The position numbers were made by a program, and so were the translations under genes. From the NCBI GenBank assembly GCA_004431415.1, contig QPMI01000500.1, positions 1-64,000 on the forward strand: a stretch of DNA of 64,000 nt, written 5' to 3'. Position 1 is the first letter of the stretch. Each line of letters opens with the position of its first letter. The notes under the pieces were generated by a model that was not told the DNA's origin, searched no databases, and saw only the letters and a list, made by a program, of their open reading frames with translations. Below, piece after piece: positions 20,158 through 28,974 of this stretch. Source of the DNA: Cyanophora paradoxa. Taxonomy: Eukaryota; Glaucocystophyceae; Cyanophorales; Cyanophoraceae.

Positions 20158-20218
20158 AAATGCGTTTAGAACATCCTAAAATAAAATATCCCCTTAGAAT
20201 AGGAACAAGTTAGGGATA

Positions 20219-23200
20219 ATGCCCCGAATTACCAACAAACTCATAAGGGAGAAGAAATGGGAACTCATGGGATTGCTGGGAACACTTTATGCAGCCCATG
20301 AAATAACAGAGGCTGAATATGACCGGGAAATAGATTTAATTGCAAAGGGTAGACCCACTTTAGCCAGATTAACCAGAAAAGCAAATAACCTATATGATAA
20401 AATTGAAACCTTGGATGAACTGGATAGGCTTAGGCAAATAGAACCAGAGGCAGAAGATGGAACAGCCATGAATGAATTATATCGCTGGCTCACTTACAGA
20501 GCCAGAAGGGAAGTTGTTGTAGATGTGATTGAATTCCTGGACAGAATTGCTACATCCCTTCCAGATCGATTAAAGCAGGGTTTAGATCAATTCAGGGCAA
20601 TCAAGGTTCGCTTGTCTTTTATCTGCAAGTTCGTAAAAGTAAGCAATCCGCAGGTTTGGATATCGAAATACATTTACAGCGATTATTTTGTACTAACCAG
20701 ATCGAGAAATATTCGAACTGAGCTGAATAAAGCAGCCCAAATATGTCAGGAGCAGATGAATGTGGTTGATAGCTATCGCTTAGAAAGAATTGAAATACTC
20801 AGAGTGGCTATTATGAGTTATGCTCCAACAGGTGGATGCTTTCTACAAACCCCAGAGTGGATTGCTAGGAAGAGAGCCACAGTAAATATTCGAAATATTG
20901 ATGATTCCTGCTTCGAAAATGCAATTTTGGCATATATTCACAGAAAAGCGATAAACTCCCATAAGAGGAATGAGCTTTCACAGTATCGCAAATGGAAATA
21001 CTCAGCAATCGCTTATAATCCGCTGGCTCTCAATTTCGACAATATCCCATTCCCTGTTGCCTGTGATGCTGAAATAATTGATAAATTCGAATCTCAAAAT
21101 GCAGGCATCAGCATAAACATATTTGGAATGGATCGAGATGTTATATATCCCCTACATCAATCCAGCAACCCAGGCAGAAAGCAAAAGATTAATCTCATGC
21201 TCATTCATGATGATGAAGGGAATGGTCATTATATTACAATCATGTCCCTTTCAAGATTATTGAAAGTAAACCATGAAACATACAATGATCAGAAGTTACA
21301 CTACTGTGACACATGCTTATCTCGATTCAGGTCTGAGGCTAAACTCACTGCTCATGTGGACTCAAATAGATGCATTGATTGGAGACTCTCAAAGGGAATC
21401 ACACCAAAACCTGAGACCACCATAGAGTTTGGACTGAAAAACCTCAGGAAAACTGTTTGGCTTCCTGTTGTGGTTTACTGCAAGATTGAACATAGAAGCA
21501 TCCCCATTGATGCATCAAAATCTAAGAGGGAAGTCTCAGCAGTCAACCTGAGAGTAGTCACTGGGGCAGATGTTCAGGAGTTTCGATTTGAGGGTCAGGA
21601 TCCAATGGGAGGTCTCTTTGAATGCTTGGAGTCCAAAGCAAGAGAACTAATCGATTTCCTGTTTACCAACATTCCTATGAATGAACTCACAGATGAGCAG
21701 AAAGCAATTTACAGAGCTACCAAACACTGTTACCTTTGCAGTGAGAGGTTCACTAAGGAGAACTTCAAATGCAGGGATCATGATCACCACACAGGTCATT
21801 ATATTGCTCCTGCATGCAGAAACTGCAATCTCCATAGGAGAATCTCAAAGCAAACCAAAGTTGCAGTAGTTGTTGACCAAATGGATGACTGTGGGACATT
21901 CATTTTCAGAAAAATAGCAGGCATGGGTGATAAAAATCGAATCGAAATCCTTTCGAAAAACTTTGATCAATACCTTTCATTGCAATGGGGTCTTTACAAG
22001 TTCATTGATGCAAGCAATTTCATGGATTTTGGAGCTGCTGATGTAGATGAGTTAATGAACAAATTCCAAGCCTTCAGAAGGCTTTCACACTCAGTATATG
22101 GACTTGACCCAGTTCATTATGTATCTGCACCTGGGTTATCTTGGGATGCTATGCTTAGGACCACCGAGGCAAAAATAGAGCTTATAAGTGATGTAGAGCA
22201 ATACGAATTTGTTGAGAGGGGAATCAGGGGTGGCTTTGCAACAATGCCTTGTAGGTATGCTGAGGCTGATGGTGAGAACTCCCACATTATGCTGTTTGAT
22301 GCTAACAACTTGTATGGCTACTGTTTGAGTCAGCCAATTCCAGTTGGTGATTTTAGATGGGAGACCGAATTCAACCCACAAGATAACAGATCCAGTTTCC
22401 TGGAAGTTGATCTGGAATACCCAATAAGGCTATATCTAGACCACAGTGATTTCCCCCTAATTATTAACAAGAAAATAGTAGAATATGCGGAATTATCACA
22501 ATATCAAAAGAGCCTGTTGGATCTTTCAGGAGAAGAGCTTGATAAGACCCCTAAGCTAACTGCAACCTTTGGTTCTGTGGCAAACTATGTGATTTCTGAG
22601 CCTCTTCTGCAATATCTGTTGGACAAAGGTGTGAAATTAAAGAAAATTCACAGGGTCCTCTCATTTACTGTGGCTCCTGTAATGAAACCCTACATTGAGC
22701 TGAACACTGATATGAGAAGGAAAGCAGTGAATAAATTCGAGGCTGATTTCTATAAACTCATGAATAACTCAATCTATGGGAAATGCATTGAATCATGTAG
22801 AGGTAGATCTGTGGTTAAGATTGCAAACAGTGAGAAACTGTTTATGAAATATGCAGCTTCCCCATTGGTGAAATCAACAAGTCCCATAAACGAAAAAGCA
22901 GTTGCCTTTGAGTTTTACACAAAGCATGTGAAACTAGATAAGCCTGTTGCAATTGGGGCTTATGTTTTGGATGCAGCCAAACTGCATAATTACCAGTTCT
23001 TCTATGATACTGTAAGGTCCCAATGGACAAAAGCAAAGTTACTATTCCATGATACTGACTCCTTCTGTCTATATATTGAATCTAAGACCTTACAAAAAGA
23101 TATAGAGAATATATCTTATGCCTTGGACCTAGGGGGATCTAACAGAATGACCCCAGGTAAATACAAAAATGAAATGCCTGGCTCTGCAATATTGGAGTAT

Positions 23201-23464
23201 GTAGGTCTGAGAGCAAAAGTTTACAGTTTCAGAACTGCTGAGATTGAGAGGAGTAAGCTCTCTGGGACTTCCACTGAGGAACTCCAATTTAATGATTTTA
23301 AGCAGTGTTTATTTGCAGGTATCAGCAAGACTGTGACTGCAAAGCAGAAGAGAAGGGCAGATCACACAATAATAGATACCGTGAGTAGAAGGGTTGCCCT
23401 AAACTGCTTTGATGCAAAGAGATACATCTTACCAGATGGTATTAATTCTGTTCCTTTTAATTAA
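20219..23464 (+). CDS. polB: Protein-primed family B DNA polymerase
   Basis: 1,081 residues, open. Polymerase motifs are intact: motif A DANNLYGY (about 694-701), motif B KLMNNSIYGK (about 845-854) and motif C HDTDSF (about 942-947). Upstream features typical of Polinton/adintovirus polymerases are also present: DDSCFENAIL (about 228) with INLMLIHDDEGNGHYI (about 322-337), a C2H2-like finger (HYCDTCLSRF to HVDSNRC, about 360-388), and a Cys/His cluster of endonuclease VII type (CYLCSERF to CRNC, about 503-540). The exonuclease I position reads VVYCKIEHR (about 419-427) instead of the usual Tyr-Ala-Asp-x-Glu. The start follows a conserved AATAGGAACAAGTTAG leader. The integrase gene begins 3 bp after the stop. 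Confidence 0.95.
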   Translation: MPRITNKLIREKKWELMGLLGTLYAAHEITEAEYDREIDLIAKGRPTLARLTRKANNLYDKIETLDELDRLRQIEPEAEDGTAMNELYRWLTYRARREVVVDVIEFLDRIATSLPDRLKQGLDQFRAIKVRLSFICKFVKVSNPQVWISKYIYSDYFVLTRSRNIRTELNKAAQICQEQMNVVDSYRLERIEILRVAIMSYAPTGGCFLQTPEWIARKRATVNIRNIDDSCFENAILAYIHRKAINSHKRNELSQYRKWKYSAIAYNPLALNFDNIPFPVACDAEIIDKFESQNAGISINIFGMDRDVIYPLHQSSNPGRKQKINLMLIHDDEGNGHYITIMSLSRLLKVNHETYNDQKLHYCDTCLSRFRSEAKLTAHVDSNRCIDWRLSKGITPKPETTIEFGLKNLRKTVWLPVVVYCKIEHRSIPIDASKSKREVSAVNLRVVTGADVQEFRFEGQDPMGGLFECLESKARELIDFLFTNIPMNELTDEQKAIYRATKHCYLCSERFTKENFKCRDHDHHTGHYIAPACRNCNLHRRISKQTKVAVVVDQMDDCGTFIFRKIAGMGDKNRIEILSKNFDQYLSLQWGLYKFIDASNFMDFGAADVDELMNKFQAFRRLSHSVYGLDPVHYVSAPGLSWDAMLRTTEAKIELISDVEQYEFVERGIRGGFATMPCRYAEADGENSHIMLFDANNLYGYCLSQPIPVGDFRWETEFNPQDNRSSFLEVDLEYPIRLYLDHSDFPLIINKKIVEYAELSQYQKSLLDLSGEELDKTPKLTATFGSVANYVISEPLLQYLLDKGVKLKKIHRVLSFTVAPVMKPYIELNTDMRRKAVNKFEADFYKLMNNSIYGKCIESCRGRSVVKIANSEKLFMKYAASPLVKSTSPINEKAVAFEFYTKHVKLDKPVAIGAYVLDAAKLHNYQFFYDTVRSQWTKAKLLFHDTDSFCLYIESKTLQKDIENISYALDLGGSNRMTPGKYKNEMPGSAILEYVGLRAKVYSFRTAEIERSKLSGTSTEELQFNDFKQCLFAGISKTVTAKQKRRADHTIIDTVSRRVALNCFDAKRYILPDGINSVPFN

Positions 23465-23467
23465 GAG

Positions 23468-24853
23468 ATGCCAGCAACTGGAAGAATAGTTAGGAGAACC
23501 ACTGAGCAACTACAAGGTAACCTACTGCCTATCACAGTTCCAAAGGAGGAAAAAGGGGAATCTCGAATTGTCAAAAAATCAGAGATGAAAGAGCTTGTCC
23601 CTGTGGAGATCCCAGTTGCTATTGCAGTGAAAGAAACTAGCAAGATTGCCAAGAGATTCTATGATGTGAGGACTGGTTACAAAGGGCTTCAAGCTATGAG
23701 GGCTGAGTTACCAGATGAATCCTATAAGCAGTTGCAAGAGTTCTATAAAAAACAAGAGGTAGTTCAGATCAATGCACCTGCTATATCTAGGAAGAGAGAT
23801 CCCATGGTTCCAATAAGGCAACCCCTTGATACCTATGTGATTGATTTGCTCTTTTTCCCAGCTTATAAGAAACAAAACAATGGCTATGATACCTTTATGA
23901 CTGCTATGGAATCAACACTGAGAACTGGATATATCATACCTATAAGAGATAAATCAGCTCTCACTACATTAGCTGCATTTAAGCAGCTTGAAATGAGAGT
24001 GGCAAGACCCATAGTAAAAGTTCAATCAGATGCTGGGAGTGAGTTCCAAAATCGAATATTCCAGGAGTATTTATCTAGTAAATTCATAGAACACCAAGTG
24101 AGTGGAACTGCAGACCATAGAAGCCAAGGTCGAATTGAAGCCTTTAACAAGCAGATTAAGAGACTGATCACAAACTACTGCATAGCTAATAACACAGCTA
24201 GATTCTTTGATGTGTTAGGTGATATTGAGTATAATTACAATAATACAGTTCACTCAGCTACTAAGATGAAGCCAGGCGAAACTACAGAGGAGCATTATAG
24301 GTATATAGTGGGATTAGAAGATGAAAGATTCAAGAAATCAATAGCTTACCTTGATACCATGCAGCCAGGCATGTTTGTTAGAGTGAAAGTTGAGAAAAAT
24401 GCCTTTGCTAAACAGGGTAACAATTGGTCTAGGATGGTTTACACTGTTGATAGTAGGGAAGGCTTTAAGTTTAAGCTAAGGAGTCCCACTGGTGAGATCA
24501 TAGAAAACAGGTTTGCTTTCCATGAGCTGTTACCTGTGAATTCAGTTGAGTATCTGGAAACACCTACAGTGGATGCATTAGAGCAAGCCAAAGAGGAAGC
24601 CAAGGTTGATGCTGCTATAAGGAGAGAAGGCATAGAAGCTGCTAATGAAGTCCCAGATAAGCCTTTGATAGAGGCTAGAAAGGAGAAGACTGGCAAGGTT
24701 AATAGGGAACTCAAAAAGCTCACTATAGCAGGGACACAGAAACTTTCTGAGGTTAATAGCCAGAGATGGTATAATGACTTTCAGACTACTAAGGAGTCAT
24801 ATACAGCCCCTAAACCTCAGAGAACACTAAGAGAAAGGACCAAAACTAGCTAG
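23468..24853 (+). CDS. Retroviral-type (rve) integrase, DD35E
   Basis: 461 residues, open. It inserts the linear element into host DNA. The catalytic triad is visible: Asp in YVIDLLFF (about 125), Asp in QSDAGSEF (about 188) and Glu in GRIEAFNKQ (about 224), with exactly 35 residues between the last two. After the core, VKVEKNAFAKQGNNWSRM (about 308-325) and following beta-strands form an SH3/chromo-like region, seen also in the element 3 fragment at 32380-32795. The C-terminus is Lys/Glu/Ala-rich. Spacing to PolB is 3 bp, so co-transcription is likely. The stop in element 2 is lost by a one-base change in an A run. Confidence 0.95.
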   Translation: MPATGRIVRRTTEQLQGNLLPITVPKEEKGESRIVKKSEMKELVPVEIPVAIAVKETSKIAKRFYDVRTGYKGLQAMRAELPDESYKQLQEFYKKQEVVQINAPAISRKRDPMVPIRQPLDTYVIDLLFFPAYKKQNNGYDTFMTAMESTLRTGYIIPIRDKSALTTLAAFKQLEMRVARPIVKVQSDAGSEFQNRIFQEYLSSKFIEHQVSGTADHRSQGRIEAFNKQIKRLITNYCIANNTARFFDVLGDIEYNYNNTVHSATKMKPGETTEEHYRYIVGLEDERFKKSIAYLDTMQPGMFVRVKVEKNAFAKQGNNWSRMVYTVDSREGFKFKLRSPTGEIIENRFAFHELLPVNSVEYLETPTVDALEQAKEEAKVDAAIRREGIEAANEVPDKPLIEARKEKTGKVNRELKKLTIAGTQKLSEVNSQRWYNDFQTTKESYTAPKPQRTLRERTKTS

Positions 24854-25044
24854 TTTGCTAGGCAAAAACTCGTTTTTTCCAAATATATGTATGACTGATA
24901 TACATATATGCACATGATATACACATAGTCTTGTAGATCTTATCAAGCGCTTCACAGCGATATGCAGAACGTTGCGTTTTGATGATCTGGTGATGAGATA
25001 TAACAGTTTGAAGATGCAAAAGTCACTTGCCATAGTAGACTTGG

Positions 25045-25192
25045 TGAAACACTAGCCCAGGAGTCGACTTGGAAGTAAGTCGCTTTTGGCTCAGCGGTTA
25101 AGGCGCTTGGATTTCCGAGTCGCAATTCAAATCCGCTCGGGAACCTTTACTTCGTTCGCCGTGAAACTTGAAAAGTAAAAAAAAAACGCGGT
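25045..25192 (+). mobile_element. tRNA-like, SINE-like segment with A-tail
   Basis: TTGGCTCAGCGGTTAAGGCG (about 25088-25107) matches a tRNA A box, and AATTCAAATCCGC (about 25122-25134) is a degenerate B box at about the right distance. The segment ends in A10 (about 25178-25188). No cloverleaf with a paired acceptor stem can be drawn, so it is not a tRNA gene. It starts where elements 1 and 2 stop being alike (after GACTTGGTGAAACA). A short tRNA-derived retroposon is the simplest reading. Confidence 0.4.
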
Positions 25193-25735
25193 TTTTTCTA
25201 GATTAATGCTGTACCCGTCTGGAAAATCATTATTCACGTTTGCTACGATATCTCAGCACCAACTTATCAAATCGATGCGCTTTAAACGTCATAAAATCGA
25301 GCATTTCAAGGCGGTCTGAGCGCTTATCAGCCATATCGACATTTCGATAACCCTGACTCGAAATCGCGGTGAAAGCGATTTTGAATTTTATTTTAAATTC
25401 GATTAAAATGCATTAAACGTGAGTTTTTAATATAGATCACCAGGAAGTTATCAAATCGATGCACTGACGATCGAATATAATCACATATATAATACATAAC
25501 AATAACTTGCAATCACATATACGAATCTCGATGTGTATACATCGCTATTACGATTTAAGCGAGTTTTGAAATTCAAAATAATTCGATTAAATTCGATTAT
25601 AACTCAAAAATCGCGAGTTTTAACCATATACTTATCAATTCGATCAACGTATGATATCTTATATTCCGCTATATTGTATTGCTTCGATAAACGTGATCAC
25701 ATATATGAAAACATCAATCTAACATTGCATTTAGT
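25193..25735. other. AT-rich non-coding segment specific to element 1
   Basis: No gene is supported here. The segment is full of ATCGAT and ATTCGATTAAA-type words, and CTTATCAAATCGATGC-type words recur (about 25262 and 25447). Element 2 has unrelated sequence at this place (58923-59654). The downstream edge coincides with the inner TIR border. Confidence 0.6.
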
Positions 25736-25945
25736 AAGCATCTCCCCTAGATTCCCCCTATAATTAAAGTGGACTCAAGGTTGACTCATATTAATCGTAA
25801 AAGTAGTAATAGTATATGGATTTTGTTACGAATTCAATGCAAGGGTTGACTAAGTGGGTTGAGTTGACTCAAATTTCACAGGAAATAACAATGAATCAGA
25901 GTATAAAATGCATTTTTTGAATCAACTACACCAACTAACACTGAG

Positions 25946-26190
25946 AAAGTAGTTTATATCATATAGTATTACCATATATGGTTTGTCAGGCACTATAATA
26001 TAGTTGTCAGGCCCTAATATAGTATGTCAGGCATTGTCAGGCACCTTTTTAGAAAACTTTTATAAAATTGAAATTTCATTGTTAATCCAAACAATGACTT
26101 AGCCAAAATAAAATACTTTATGAAAATCGATAGATTTAATGCCTGACAAATAAATGCTGCCTGAAAGATTTAACACCAACTAACACTGAG
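25946..26190. repeat. Insertion in the right TIR with TGTCAGGC iterons
   Basis: The 18-bp ACACCAACTAACACTGAG occurs at 25928-25945 and again at 26173-26190. The other three TIR copies have it once. The extra 245 bp hold four direct TGTCAGGC motifs (25984, 26005, 26025, 26035) and an inverted GCCTGACA at 26141. The duplication could be a target-site duplication or a replication-slippage product. Confidence 0.75.
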
Positions 26191-26229
26191 ATTTTCACAA
26201 TATATGAGGTCCTTACTGAATATGGTTTG

Positions 26230-26330
26230 TGTGACAGGTGTGACAGGTTTATCCCGTGGATTTTAAAAATCAATTTCTCACTAGGACTTTCCTTGGGATT
26301 GACCTGTCACACCTGTCACACCTGTCACAC
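26230..26330. repeat. Family A hairpin (GTGACAGGT repeats)
   Basis: Two direct TGTGACAGGT units ending in TTATCCC (26230-26256) pair with GGGATTGACCTGTCACACC (26295-26313) and further CTGTCACAC units to about 26330. The stem is about 26 bp and the loop about 40 nt. Equivalent hairpins occur at 33331-33434, 50179-50276, 59912-60005 and 60112-60213. It is a candidate origin or terminal-protein/helicase binding site. Confidence 0.8.
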
Positions 26331-26572
26331 CCAAAATCCTAAGGGTCCCCCCTTAGACTCAACAAAACAATGATAAAATCATATAAGTTTCATGTATAAT
26401 TACGATTGAATTCAATAAGAGATCGATTTGTTAATATAAACAAATGAATCATTTATGGATCTTAATCGAGTTAAGCGATATATTTCCGATTAAATGAATT
26501 AAATTTAATTAAATTTAATCGAGAAAGTACATGAATATAATATCGATTAAATCAATTAACAAACAGACCAAT

Positions 26573-26858
26573 CACACATAGTAAAATGCGGAGTTTTAAC
26601 CAGAGGCAAGATCTAATTGAGATTCAGTTATATTATTCGGAAATATATACAGATTATCGATTAACTCAGTAAGACTAATCGGAAAATAAGAGAAATTTAC
26701 GATAAAATATCGAAAAGAATACAAAATAATCGAAATAAATGAATATTCGATAAGATATACACAGATTATCGATTGATTGAAATAGAATATACGAGATATA
26801 TCAACAAAATCAATTAAGATTAAGCCGAGGGTTAAAACTCCGCATTTTACTATGTGTG
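26573..26858. repeat. Terminal module with its own 29-bp inverted repeats (copy A)
   Basis: It starts CACACATAGTAAAATGCGGA (26573) and ends with the reverse complement of the same 29 bp (26830-26858). The module is nested inside the TIR and forms its outermost 286 bp. Copies B (32796-33080) and C (60453-60737) have the same two ends, and in all three the outer flank is different DNA. This marks the element ends, but it also looks like a MITE. Confidence 0.85.
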
Positions 26859-27420
26859 GCGCCGCACGCGCGCGCGCGCGTGCGCAGGACGTGACGCTCA
26901 GGCTCAGTTCGGACTGCGTCGATGCCCTCTCTCAGCGGTCGTTGCGCGCCTGGAGCGGCGTCCGGACCCTGCACCTGCTCACGGATGTGTACGGCTGGGC
27001 GCTCCCCGCCCGCTTCCTCGCGGTGCGTGCGCGCGTCGCCCCGTGCAGCACGTGCAGCCGCAGCGCATCGATTCTCACCCGCACCCGTCCACAGCGCGTG
27101 GCGTCCGAGACGCCCGACCTGAGGGAGCTCGCAGTGGCGGGCGAGCTGGCCGGGGCCCTCCCGCTGCCCGCCGGCGTCCCCGCCGCCCTCGGCGGCCGCC
27201 CCCGCCGCCTGCCGGCGAACGCGGTCGACCCCCGCGCCAGGAAGGCGGCCCATGGCCAGGCCCGGCAGCGCGCCCAGCAGGCCGTGCGCCCGATCGCGAC
27301 GATCGCGACCCGCGCGCGCGTGATTCGCGCTAGCGCGGCCCTCGAGCATGACGCATATATTTGCCGGCCGCAGGAGCTCGAGAGCGCCCTTGGCATCCGA
27401 GTCGAACCTTACTTTCGTTC
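26859..27420. other. GC-rich host-like DNA between elements 1 and 3
   Basis: Very high GC, beginning with a CG-dinucleotide run (GCGCGCGCGC). Both strands stay open for about 160-190 codons, as expected by chance at this GC, so openness is weak evidence for a gene. One plus-strand frame contains a leucine-containing stretch (DLRELAVAGELAGALPLPAG) that could be part of a leucine-rich repeat protein, but no domain is certain. Composition matches the 60738-64000 flank and not the viruses. Confidence 0.6.
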
Positions 27421-27461
27421 AGATTTTTGAATGCAAATACGAAATTCTTTCTTATGAAAAA

Positions 27462-28175
27462 AATGAGATAGTGGGGGTTCCAGCCCACCCACCTCTTTCT
27501 CACCCTCACTCCTCCAAACCACCCCAACCCACACACTCCAACGCCTTCCAACACACATTCTCTTCCATCCCTTCGTTACGTCTACCACCACAACCTCTCC
27601 AAACCAACCATCCAGCAACCGCTAGGTAGTATCTAACGTCTAGTCCGATCGATTTTGCAAAAGATATAGCAGTGATTTTAGGCGGACCCCCAAAGCGCCG
27701 GTCTCAGAATAATCTTCAGATACAGCTAGACGTTAATTTTGTGTACTTTGAATCTAACAGAGAAAACATGTTTAGCTCAATTCTAGACGATATTAATGAG
27801 TACAATGAAGCTAACAGAGGAAACACGTTTAGCTCAATTCTAGACGTTAGTTGTGTGTATTTCGAATCAAATGAGATAGTGGGGGTGCCAGCCCACCCCC
27901 CTCTTTCTCACCCTCACTCCTCCAAACCCACCCCAACCCACCCACTCCAACGCCTTCCCAACCACCACTTCCGTCCACTCTCTCCTTACGTCTACCACCT
28001 TCCTCTCCCTCTGGTCTACCTCTCCTTCCAAACAGCAACCGCTAGGTAATATCCAACGTCTAGACCGATCGATCTTGCAAAAGATATAGCAATGATTTGA
28101 GGCGGACCCCCAAAGCGCCGGTCTCAGAATCATCTTCAACATCATTTAGACGTTAATTGTGTGTATTTCGAATCT
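27462..28175. repeat. Two direct repeats of about 300 bp (408-bp period) with an inner short tandem repeat
   Basis: Unit 1 (27462-27755) and unit 2 (27870-28175) begin ATGAGATAGTGGGGG, continue through a pyrimidine-rich CCACCC/CTCACCC stretch, and end with a GATCGAT, GCAAAAGATATAGCA, AAGCGCCGGTCTCAGAAT block. Between them, about 27740-27850, a roughly 55-bp motif (AAAACATGTTTAGCTCAATT and a GACG end) is repeated twice. The block abuts the left side of element 3, so it may be that element's terminal region or a host satellite. Confidence 0.75.
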
Positions 28176-28271
28176 AAAAAACAAAGAGGTTTCAAGGGTT
28201 ATGCTACACGTAATTACTATATCATCGGAATCTAATTACATACTCGAGTTCAGGTTCTAGCTAGACGCTAA

Positions 28272-28904
28272 TTATTCCCACCGATGACGTAGTCCAAGTT
28301 TAGTGAAACCACTTAACATTGGTTTGTATTCGATCGACGGCCCGACAGGATCAGCGCTGCTAGAGGCGATGCGCAAGATCGATGTGTTTGCTACAGGTAA
28401 TTCGCTAGCATTCTCATCCACCTCGGGGATTGCGACGATCGTCTTAGCAGGAACAGCAGATGATGGAGGAGAAAGCTTTTTATCAATTTTGGTCTTAGCA
28501 ATCGGTTCGTTTAAAATCTTGTTTTCCATTTTAGTCTCAACCGCTATACCAGCAATAAGATCACCAGCACGCTTCTTTGAAATTGTTTTCAACCCAGTCA
28601 CTGTTTTAATGAAATATCTGCTACGATTACCAGTCTCTGATACATACAGCGGACCATCGTCAGTATCCTTCAGTTTACTAGTTTTGCTTTTCTTTGTCCG
28701 CGAATTTGGGATCTTATCTAGAATAGCGTTTTCGTCGGCAGTAAGAGCAAAATCGATAGACGCACCCTCACCACCAGCAGTCCGACGAACTAAAGGATAG
28801 GATTCAGTATCACCGCTCAAAAATTCAATATTATTCTTTTTATTGGGTGAGTTTGTAAGTTTTCTAGAAGCCGAAGGCAAGTAGCCACTTGTGCTACGCA
28901 CCAT
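28272..28904 (-). CDS. Unknown PLV protein next to penton gene (element 3)
   Basis: 210 residues from MVRSTSGYLP (28904). The frame stays open upstream to 29144, but that part runs antisense to the penton gene and is unlikely to be used. The sequence is basic and polar, with a Lys/Ser/Thr-rich middle and a short end LRHRWE. A segment with DDGPLYVSETGNRSRYFIKT (about residues 65-85) looks folded. No family is recognised. It lies 70 bp downstream of the penton gene on the same strand. By position it could be a virion protein. Confidence 0.6.
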   Translation of the reverse strand: MVRSTSGYLPSASRKLTNSPNKKNNIEFLSGDTESYPLVRRTAGGEGASIDFALTADENAILDKIPNSRTKKSKTSKLKDTDDGPLYVSETGNRSRYFIKTVTGLKTISKKRAGDLIAGIAVETKMENKILNEPIAKTKIDKKLSPPSSAVPAKTIVAIPEVDENASELPVANTSILRIASSSADPVGPSIEYKPMLSGFTKLGLRHRWE

Positions 28905-28974
28905 TTGTTTTAAATAAGGAACAGAAAAAAGTCGACAGACAAGCTGCCTCGGCTGCGCATTCGCGAAAGTGAAT

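Larger units (their letters stand above)
1..26858. mobile_element. Polinton-like virus element 1 (left end outside the window)
   Basis: An AT-rich integrated virus of at least 26.9 kb. It carries protein-primed PolB, DD35E integrase, double-jelly-roll MCP, packaging ATPase, two penton-like minor capsid proteins, helicase-primase and fibre genes. The right boundary at 26858 is the last base of a terminal repeat module that ends identically (reverse complemented) to the left end of element 2, and GC-rich unrelated DNA follows at once. The first 222 bases belong to the left TIR, so only several hundred bases of its left end are missing. It is collinear with element 2 apart from four blocks. The right half is largely open, while the left half holds many frame breaks. 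Confidence 0.9.
25736..26858. repeat. Right TIR of element 1
   Basis: Reverse-complementary to the left TIR of element 2 (32796-33692) and similar to the right TIR of element 2 (59655-60737). From the inside out it contains GTGGACTCA/GTTGACTCA and GTTGACTAAGTGGG iterons (25768-25880), a 245-bp insertion with TGTCAGGC motifs, the family A hairpin (26230-26330), an AT-rich stretch and the 286-bp terminal module. Abrupt change to GC-rich DNA at 26859 marks the end of the element. Confidence 0.85.

Noticed and set aside
25075-25145. A tRNA gene
   Set aside because: A-box and weak B-box words are present, but the acceptor stem and T stem do not pair. A SINE-like origin fits better.
1-26858. A bacterial prophage, suggested by tail-fibre-like repeats
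   Set aside because: Double-jelly-roll MCP, penton-like proteins, protein-primed Polinton-type PolB, rve integrase and a gypsy neighbour point to a eukaryotic PLV.
26859-27396. Several overlapping open frames of 150-190 codons
   Set aside because: At this GC content all frames tend to stay open. No frame shows a recognisable domain, so no gene is called.
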